NCBI RefSeq assembly: GCF_903819435.1 | Contig: NZ_CAIJDP010000079.1 | Location: 62,001 to 126,000 of the forward strand | Source of the DNA: Flavobacterium salmonis | Lineage (GTDB): Bacteria > Bacteroidota > Bacteroidia > Flavobacteriales > Flavobacteriaceae | Length of the DNA stretch: 64,000 nt | Direction: 5' to 3' | Part shown: positions 58,465 to 64,000 of the stretch, in pieces | Numbering within the stretch: position 1 is the stretch's first letter | Layout of the letters: each line of letters starts with the position of its first letter | Notes under the pieces: generated by a model | What the model was told of the DNA's origin: nothing | Databases searched by the model: none | Seen by the model: only the letters and a program-made list of their open reading frames with translations | Made by a program: the position numbers and the translations under genes

Positions 58465-58761
58465 ATGAAAAAAGAAGTTGTAGCCGAATGGCAATTATTA
58501 CTCTATATAGCCGGACAAACGCCAAAATCAATTAAAGCGCTTGAGAATATAAAAAAATATGCCGAAATACATTTGAAAGGGATATACAGCATCGAAATCA
58601 TTGATTTGCTTAAAAGCCCGCAATTGGCAGAAGGGGATCAGATTTTGGCAGTACCAACGCTGGTACGCAAATTTCCTGAGCCTATTCGTAAAATAATAGG
58701 TGACCTCTCTAATGAAGAAAGAGTGCTTGTAGGACTTAATATTAAACCTATAATTGCATAA
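58465..58761 (+). CDS. kaiB: KaiB-like protein 1
   Basis: The 98-residue thioredoxin-like protein has the KaiB hallmarks: an N-terminal strand (WQLLLYIAGQTPKSIKALEN), central YSIEIIDLLKSPQLAEGDQI and the proline-rich fold-switch end AVPTLVRKFPEPIRKIIGDL. It lies 7 bases after kaiC. KaiB binds the CI ring of KaiC and relays its state to output kinases. Confidence 0.92.
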   Translation: MKKEVVAEWQLLLYIAGQTPKSIKALENIKKYAEIHLKGIYSIEIIDLLKSPQLAEGDQILAVPTLVRKFPEPIRKIIGDLSNEERVLVGLNIKPIIA

Positions 58762-58764
58762 AAC

Positions 58765-59064
58765 ATGGAAGATTCATCTGATGGCCCGGTCACAACCAAA
58801 CATACATTTACTCTTTTCGTTTCAGGCATGTCTGTAAAATCAGGTTATGCTATTGAAAATCTACGAAAGATTTGTGATACTTATCTCGTAGATAATTACG
58901 AAGTAGAAATTATTGATATCAGCCGAGACAAAGAGCAGGCTGTGATTCATCAAATTGTAGCGATACCTACGCTGATTAAAACAGGTCCGGAACCGAGAAG
59001 AATCATTTTAGGAGATTTGTCAGATACAGAAAAGGTATTAACAATACTTAATATAAGGGGATAA
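58765..59064 (+). CDS. kaiB: KaiB-like protein 2
   Basis: The 99-residue protein is a second KaiB homologue, similar over its whole length to the preceding one (TLFVSGMSVKSGYAIENL, YEVEIIDISRDKEQAV, AIPTLIKTGPEPRRIILGDL) but clearly diverged, so the duplication is old or the two have different jobs. 3 bases separate it from the first. Confidence 0.92.
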   Translation: MEDSSDGPVTTKHTFTLFVSGMSVKSGYAIENLRKICDTYLVDNYEVEIIDISRDKEQAVIHQIVAIPTLIKTGPEPRRIILGDLSDTEKVLTILNIRG

Positions 59065-59065
59065 T

Positions 59066-60322
59066 TTGAAAGACAAAGATAAAAATATCGACACATTGCT
59101 GGCAGAAATTGCTGCATTAAAGGAAGAACTTTTTGAGTCAAATAGTATTGTAAATGCTATAAAACAAGGAGATGTCGATGCATTGGTTGTACACAACAAC
59201 GGAGTTCCTCAGCTTTATTCGCTGGAAACGGCCGACTATACTTACAGGCTTCTTATCGAAAAGTTCAGGCAGGGTGCATTAAGTATTTCCAGAGATGGTC
59301 TTATATTGTATTGTAATGATTATTTCTCCAAACTCACCGGGATATCATCAGAAATGATTATAGGAACGTATCTCCATGAATATTTTGATAATCCTGCACA
59401 ATTTGTTCAGCTTATCGAAGCGATGAAATACGGTATTACGACCCATGAAATACTTCTTAAATCAGAATCCGGTAAAAAAACATTTCCGGCTTACATCGCT
59501 TTAACAGATCTTGAACCGGCGGTTGAAGCTATCGGAATCGTAATTACCGATTTAACCGAAAAGAAAAAGCATGAAGGAGCACTCATTCAGCATCAATCAG
59601 AATTAGAGGAAAAAATTACCGAATTAAACAGGATTAACAGAAATCTCAAGGAATTCATACACGTAATATCCCATGATCTCAAAGAACCGCTGCGTAAAAT
59701 TGTGATGCACAGTGAACGGATTCAGGGAAATAATCTTACAGAAACAGATGCCAAATCCATGAGCGTTATGAAACTGTCTGCCTTGCGATTGAATTCGCTT
59801 ATAGATGATTTGGTACAATATTCGTCGCACACCGCACAGCTGGAACGTACAGAGGTTGATTTAAATTCAGTTATTTCAGAAGTTGTCGATGATCTCGAAA
59901 TTAGCATTACGGATAAAAACGCCCAAATTAAAATGAGCAAACTACCCGTCATACAAGCGTCGAGGGTACAAATGCGGCAGCTATTTGCTAATTTGATTAC
60001 CAATGCTATCAAGTACAGCAAAGCAGATACTCCCCCACTCATTCAGATTTATCAGGATGATAATATTAACACTGATATTCCGAATCAAAACACTAAATTT
60101 GTTAAGATTAAGATCAAAGACAACGGTATCGGAATGGAGTCCGGTCACCTGCTTAAAATTTTCACTATTTTTCAGCGTCTGCATGCCAAAAACGAATACT
60201 CAGGAAACGGTATCGGTCTTGCAATTTGTAAAAAAATTATGGAAAACCATTCAGGTACTATCACGGTCGAAAGTACGCCCAATGAAGGCACCACATTTAA
60301 TCTTTATTTTCCAATTTTATAA
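59066..60322 (+). CDS. PAS sensor histidine kinase in the kai operon
   Basis: The 418-residue protein starts at TTG one base after the KaiB stop. It has a short N-terminal helical segment (LLAEIAALKEELFES, typical of RsbR/KaiB-linked kinases), a PAS domain (about 65-175), HisKA with H203 in VISHDLKEPLRKI and HATPase_c (NAIKYSKADT, DNGIGMESG, GNGIGLAIC). No membrane segment, so it is cytoplasmic. Its place after kaiB suggests that it reads the KaiC/KaiB state, as SasA and CikA do in cyanobacteria, though it has no KaiB-like domain itself. Confidence 0.9.
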   Translation: MKDKDKNIDTLLAEIAALKEELFESNSIVNAIKQGDVDALVVHNNGVPQLYSLETADYTYRLLIEKFRQGALSISRDGLILYCNDYFSKLTGISSEMIIGTYLHEYFDNPAQFVQLIEAMKYGITTHEILLKSESGKKTFPAYIALTDLEPAVEAIGIVITDLTEKKKHEGALIQHQSELEEKITELNRINRNLKEFIHVISHDLKEPLRKIVMHSERIQGNNLTETDAKSMSVMKLSALRLNSLIDDLVQYSSHTAQLERTEVDLNSVISEVVDDLEISITDKNAQIKMSKLPVIQASRVQMRQLFANLITNAIKYSKADTPPLIQIYQDDNINTDIPNQNTKFVKIKIKDNGIGMESGHLLKIFTIFQRLHAKNEYSGNGIGLAICKKIMENHSGTITVESTPNEGTTFNLYFPIL

Positions 60323-60726
60323 TGACAGAAAAGTATAACCTACATATTATTATTGCCGAAGATGACAATGATGACGCAGATGTTATTTTTGATACTTTTA
60401 CCCAAAATCCTAATTTTAGAAAAGTAAGTCTCGTTGCCAATGGCGAAGAACTTTTAAATTTCCTGAAAGACACTTCTACTGAAACTCCTGATGTTATCCT
60501 GACCGACATTAATATGCCTATTCTGGATGGCATCGAAGCTCTACAGGAAATACTGACTACCAATGAATTAATGGATATTCCGTGCTTTGTCTATTCTACA
60601 AGTATCAATCCATCCTACAAAGAAAAATGCGACCTGATGGGTGTAAAAGCCTACCTGATCAAACCCTACTCTTTCGAAGCTTTTGCCGAAATTCCAAAGA
60701 CGATTCTGGGCATTATCGCTGATTAA
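60322..60726 (+). CDS. Single-domain response regulator in the kai operon
   Basis: The 134-residue receiver has the acidic cluster IAEDDNDD, phospho-acceptor D62 in ILTDINMPILDG, YSTS and LIKPYS. Its start overlaps the kinase stop by one base, so it is the kinase partner. There is no output domain; the signal must go to another protein. Confidence 0.93.
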   Translation: MTEKYNLHIIIAEDDNDDADVIFDTFTQNPNFRKVSLVANGEELLNFLKDTSTETPDVILTDINMPILDGIEALQEILTTNELMDIPCFVYSTSINPSYKEKCDLMGVKAYLIKPYSFEAFAEIPKTILGIIAD

Positions 60727-60736
60727 AAATAATATG

Positions 60737-60776
60737 AAAACGAGATTTTTTCTTTTAGAGAGAATCTCGTTTTTTT
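60737..60776 (+). terminator. Terminator of the kai operon
   Basis: An 11-bp stem (AAAACGAGATT with AATCTCGTTTT) followed by a T-run. Confidence 0.88.
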
Positions 60777-60882
60777 TAGGAGCTGATTATTTCGTCAGCC
60801 GCTATCGGGGCTAAGGCAATTATTTTCATAAGATGTATTTGATTATTTTGCGTTAAAATAGTGTGATACATGATTTTTAGAT

Positions 60883-61236
60883 TTAATTGGTTTCCTTATT
60901 TCGCATTAGGTCATGATCTTCAGGAAATAATGCATTCATTTCATTTAGAAGTTCAAATTCATCAATTGGAAATAACTGCAGGGCAACTCCCAGTATTAGC
61001 CTAACATCAATTGTCTGGCTCTCAATAGTACGTGGAATTTCAGCCGAATCCTGATCCAAAGCTACCATGCATAACTTCATAAGGTTTCTAATAATCGCGG
61101 CAAGTTCAAAATAATTGGATACTCTAATTTCTGCCGTATACAAACCGTTTTTATCCCCGGCTGGTTTTAAGGTTCTCAAGCAGCTGTTTGTTAATCTCCT
61201 GATCGCTTCAATGTTTTCAATTTCATCTGTTTTCAT
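60883..61236 (-). CDS. Conserved hypothetical protein
   Basis: A 117-residue acidic helical protein (NIEAIRRLTNSCLRTLKPAG, LAAIIRNLMKLCMVALD, FELLNEMNALFPEDHDLMR). No family is recognised and no signal or membrane part is seen. It stands between the kai operon and the XRE gene. Confidence 0.65.
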   Translation of the reverse strand: MKTDEIENIEAIRRLTNSCLRTLKPAGDKNGLYTAEIRVSNYFELAAIIRNLMKLCMVALDQDSAEIPRTIESQTIDVRLILGVALQLFPIDEFELLNEMNALFPEDHDLMRNKETN

Positions 61237-61327
61237 ACTCTTCTGATTAGTAGGTTAGTTTAAACGTTGGATTCATAATTTTTACTTTTTAGTTGGTACT
61301 TGTCCTAATAATTGTATTTTTGTTTAA

Positions 61328-61435
61328 CACAGCACAAGTAAGCGATACATTGTACCGTACCGAACTAATGGAAATTGTATCTTACCAAAGCGGACTTGTG
61401 TTTTACCGAAACAGCAAAATTTCAGGAATTTTAAA
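61328..61435 (+). promoter_or_regulatory. Repeat-rich leader of the XRE gene
   Basis: ACAAGT at 61335 and ACTTGT near 61399 face each other, and TACCG/TACCA words are spread between (about 61354, 61359, 61384, 61407). They may be binding sites for the downstream regulator. Confidence 0.35.
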
Positions 61436-61447
61436 TATCTTTGAGCT

Positions 61448-61855
61448 ATGAGTACAGCCACAAAACCAAAACATATTGGAAGAAATATAAGCCGCATCAG
61501 AGAGCTTAGAGGAATGAAACAGGAAGCACTTGCCGCTGCGATTGGTGTGAGCCAGCAGTCTGTTTCTAATATTGAAGGAAGTGAAATTGTTGATGACGAA
61601 AAACTGAATGCTATTGCAGAAGTTTTAGGTGTTTCTTCGGAAGCAATTAAAAATTATAGTGATGAAGCAATATTTAATATTATTGGTAATACCTATCACA
61701 ATACTAGCAGTGATAATTCTACATTGATTGCAAGTTCATTGAATTATCAACCAAATTTTAATACAGTAGAGAAAATTGTTGAATTATACGAGCGTTTAGT
61801 TCAAGCGGAGAAAGATAAGGTTGAGTATTTGGAGAAAATATTAAAAGGGAAATAA
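61448..61855 (+). CDS. XRE-family helix-turn-helix regulator
   Basis: The 135-residue protein has a Cro/CI-type helix-turn-helix at residues 10-65 (ISRIRELRGMKQEALAAAIG then VSQQSVSNIEG), a Ser/Asn-rich linker, and a C-terminal coiled coil (VEKIVELYERLVQAEKDKVE). This build is common among Bacteroidetes regulators. Targets unknown; possibly its own leader. Confidence 0.9.
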   Translation: MSTATKPKHIGRNISRIRELRGMKQEALAAAIGVSQQSVSNIEGSEIVDDEKLNAIAEVLGVSSEAIKNYSDEAIFNIIGNTYHNTSSDNSTLIASSLNYQPNFNTVEKIVELYERLVQAEKDKVEYLEKILKGK

Positions 61856-61879
61856 TCTTATTAAGATATATTAATTCTA

Positions 61880-61908
61880 AAAAGAGACTTTCGAGTCTCT
61901 TTTCTTTT
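61880..61908 (+). terminator. Terminator of the XRE gene
   Basis: A 10-bp stem (AAAAGAGACT with AGTCTCTTTT), TTCG loop. Confidence 0.85.
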
Positions 61909-61964
61909 AGGACTAATTTCATAACTTAAAATTTTATTAGAAAAATATCCCTATTTGACATGCA

Positions 61965-62741
61965 TTATGTTTCCATTACCTTTCCTATTATATAAATAGC
62001 TTCTTCACCAACTTTGTCCAAATCAGTATGAACTTTTCTTAGAAAATAAAACAGTGCAAAATTATTCATTGGAAAACTTACAAATATATATTCATTAGGT
62101 TTATTAAAAAAATTAAAATGAGGTTTAGCTGTATTAAATAGCACAATGGAATTTAATCTATTGATTTTACTTTTTACAGTAATTCTACGCTGTGAGTTAC
62201 GGAGAAAGGAAAATGCTTTTAATGGATTTAATTCCATAAAATGACGCATGTGAGCAAGTGGTAGAATTCCCCAAAGAGGATCATATTCAGTATTTGCATA
62301 TTTTAGATACACTTTTCTACATTCATAAACTTGTAACTTATAATCTAATATCTCACACCATCGAATAATATTATATAAATCCTCGTCGCTAAAAAGATTT
62401 AGGGTTTCTGACTTTTTGAAAATTTTAATCATTTCACTTTCTATCGGAGCTAATATTGAGTTGTTACAAATTGCACAAGTAGGCACTACAGCTTTATTGT
62501 ATGTCTGTATTTGTTTATTAGTACTAGATATAAAAGTAATATTTGTGTTTTTTTCGAAGACCCATTTTGGTAATACATGTTCTTTCGTAATTTTTGTAGT
62601 TGATAAACAAAATACACAAATTTCATCTTTTGCTTTTATTGTTATAGGATGAAATCTGTAAAAAACATCTTCAGCGATTTCTACACCAAACCTTCTCAGA
62701 TTTACTCTCAAATGTTTAAATTTAGAATCAATTTCATTCAT
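61965..62741 (-). CDS. HNH-type endonuclease-like protein
   Basis: The 258-residue protein has a CxxC pair (CVFC at about 38-41), EHVLPKW (HNH-type His at about 54), and a second CxxC pair with Asn (CAICNN, about 92-97). The order CxxC, EH, CxxCN fits the zinc-bound HNH nuclease fold. The C-terminal 150 residues are helical and not recognised. Together with the restriction gene behind it, a defence role is possible; not proven. Confidence 0.7.
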   Translation of the reverse strand: MNEIDSKFKHLRVNLRRFGVEIAEDVFYRFHPITIKAKDEICVFCLSTTKITKEHVLPKWVFEKNTNITFISSTNKQIQTYNKAVVPTCAICNNSILAPIESEMIKIFKKSETLNLFSDEDLYNIIRWCEILDYKLQVYECRKVYLKYANTEYDPLWGILPLAHMRHFMELNPLKAFSFLRNSQRRITVKSKINRLNSIVLFNTAKPHFNFFNKPNEYIFVSFPMNNFALFYFLRKVHTDLDKVGEEAIYIIGKVMET

Positions 62742-63094
62742 ACCTTTTGATTTTGGCTTAACTCGTTTTATATTTTAAAGTTTTCAACAAAAGCCATATC
62801 AGGTGAATATTAAGCTTTTTAACGTGTTTCCATTGGCTCATCACAAATAAATGAAAAAAAGCATGAATATCTATTTGTTTTTAATCAGTACGACAATAAG
62901 AGAATAGGATTCATTTGGAAACATTTGCAGTCCCTTAAGATATAATTAAGAATATTTGTCTTGAAGGATATAAGATCCGTTGTTTATGAGCTTGTTTTCT
63001 TTTAGTCAAGCCTTCTTTTGACAAAAAAATAGAAGATCTTAAGTCGAGATTTACCTTACTCGACTTAAGAATCTATATACTTTCTTCCATCGGC
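62742..63094. other. Gene-free stretch with the restriction gene's terminator
   Basis: No coding frame is seen. The right end carries a hairpin listed separately. Confidence 0.4.
63030..63070 (-). terminator. Terminator of the restriction subunit gene
   Basis: A 12-bp perfect stem (TCTTAAGTCGAG at 63037-63048 and its complement at 63059-63070). On the minus strand it is followed by a T-run. Confidence 0.8.
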
Positions 63095-64000
63095 TTAATT
63101 TATTAACTGTCCAACTTTATTCACTACCTTATATTCTAAATCTTCAAATTCTTCAAAATGCGCTTTTCCGCATTTAATTTTCATTTGTTCATCTGCGCTT
63201 AGTTTTGACAAGTCAACTTGTGCTGTTCCGGTATCTTTTGTTTCAGCTACAAAATAAATTTTTTGCTCGTCTTCAAATATCAATGCCCAATCAGGATTAT
63301 AATTCCCTATGGGCGTCGGTATTTTAAACCAATTTGGTAATTTGAAATAGAATTTTATTTGCTCACTCGTTTCACAATCTTTAGCAAATTTGCTTTCCAC
63401 TCCTGAATCTAGAGGCACGAATTCGTCATAGATAGTTTTAGATGAGTCGGAAACTTTAAATGAAAAGTCGTTCAAATACACTTCCAACTCCTGAGCTTCA
63501 AATAAAGCCATTTCGTAGTCCGTGCCACCAATCTTTTGATATTTGATTCCGTCAATCATTAAATTATATAAAGTACGCTTTATGGCTTGCGTAGCCAAGT
63601 CTAAAAATAGTTGAGGGTTGATAATAACGTCTTTAATTCTTCCTGATTGACTCAATATTGCTTCAATTGTAGAACGTGTCAGTTCTGTTTTGCTTTGAAT
63701 ATAGCCCAACACGTCAGGGATTTTCCAAGAATAGCCTCCGTAAGATTCTATTTTCTCTCCAACATAATTTGTACCTACACCTTCAGTCGTCATTGTGATT
63801 CCAATTTTTGTGGAGCGAATAGAAGGTGATTTAATTTCAGGTAAATCTTTAATTGCTTTTGCAGTCAAAGTTATTAACTCGTCTGTTTTGTAATCTACTC
63901 TATAAGTAGTTTTCTTTTTCAGTTTTCCCCAAATTTCTAAGAATTTAGGATCGGCTTCAAAACCTTTGCGATACTTGATTGCTGTTCTTGTTTGTTTATT
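63095..64000 (-). CDS. Type III restriction enzyme Res subunit, C-terminal part (5' cut by window)
   Basis: About 300 C-terminal residues are visible; the frame is open to the window edge, where it reads KFLEIWGKLKKKTTYRVDYK, a stretch typical of Res subunits (FWxxIxxKTxYRVxxD). The nuclease core can be placed in NYNPDWALIFEDEQ and YFVAETKDTG (PD-...-E-x-K). The ATG at 63868 is internal. The Mod methylase and the helicase part should lie beyond 64000. Confidence 0.85.
   Translation of the reverse strand, partial: NKQTRTAIKYRKGFEADPKFLEIWGKLKKKTTYRVDYKTDELITLTAKAIKDLPEIKSPSIRSTKIGITMTTEGVGTNYVGEKIESYGGYSWKIPDVLGYIQSKTELTRSTIEAILSQSGRIKDVIINPQLFLDLATQAIKRTLYNLMIDGIKYQKIGGTDYEMALFEAQELEVYLNDFSFKVSDSSKTIYDEFVPLDSGVESKFAKDCETSEQIKFYFKLPNWFKIPTPIGNYNPDWALIFEDEQKIYFVAETKDTGTAQVDLSKLSADEQMKIKCGKAHFEEFEDLEYKVVNKVGQLIN

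Noticed and set aside
56787..60726. A kaiA gene in the Kai operon
   Set aside because: None of the five genes, nor the flanking genes, looks like KaiA.
1..64000. CRISPR array
   Set aside because: No evenly spaced short direct repeats were seen.

Overview
The window looks like a chromosome segment of an aerobic Bacteroidetes bacterium, most likely a Flavobacterium. The support is AT-rich DNA, Bacteroidetes-type promoters (TTTG, about 20 bases, TAnnTTTG), hybrid two-component systems fused to AraC domains, a type IX secretion C-terminal tail, and close Flavobacterium-like proteins throughout. All calls come from reading sequence and translations; no database search was possible.

Layout. (1) 1-1723: end of a TonB-dependent siderophore-type receptor followed by a PepSY membrane protein (iron uptake). 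(2) 1.7-10.2 kb: a patchwork of mobile DNA: an IS6-type element, a Lrp regulator with a BASS transporter, and the folate- and B12-independent methionine synthase pair mesX-mesD. These are bracketed by a 24-base direct repeat resembling a tRNA 3' end. A dead integrase, an orphan response regulator, a cold-shock gene, a DUF1826-like gene, a solo IS end and tRNA-Arg(ACG) follow. (3) 10.4-18.5 kb: a VOC protein, then a hybrid two-component regulator with a secreted GH2 glycosidase. (4) 18.9-35.3 kb: a large stress and detoxification cluster: TPR histidine kinase, alpha/beta hydrolase, isochorismatase-like hydrolase, porin, M17 N-domain protein, amidohydrolase, DoxX, Dps, DUF1275 and a sigma-54 response regulator. 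It continues with a small GNAT protein, MhqD, a cupin, a second sigma-54 activator (GAF type) and MhqO. (5) 35.5-41.7 kb: a pectinesterase with an internal stop, divergent from a hybrid regulator broken by two homopolymer frameshifts. (6) 42.1-49.3 kb: a 1570-residue MASE1/multi-PAS kinase with its response regulator, and secreted unknowns. (7) 49.4-54.3 kb: a molybdenum hydroxylase operon. (8) 54.8-56.4 kb: a TetR regulator and an SDR enzyme, each with a matching operator. (9) 56.8-60.7 kb: a kaiC-kaiB-kaiB-kinase-response regulator operon without kaiA. (10) 60.9-64.0 kb: XRE regulator, HNH-like protein and the end of a type III restriction subunit, possibly the edge of a defence region.

The most interesting signal is a shared regulatory architecture in front of the alpha/beta hydrolase operon and in front of mhqO, 12.8 kb apart. 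Both carry the palindrome TACGATATATCGTA exactly 83 bases from a sigma-54-like -24 element, followed by a second palindrome of the form TTAATC-N2-GATTAA. With two sigma-54 activators encoded in the cluster, this suggests one electrophile or quinone stress regulon. The Kai operon and the repeat-bracketed mesX-mesD module are the next most interesting.
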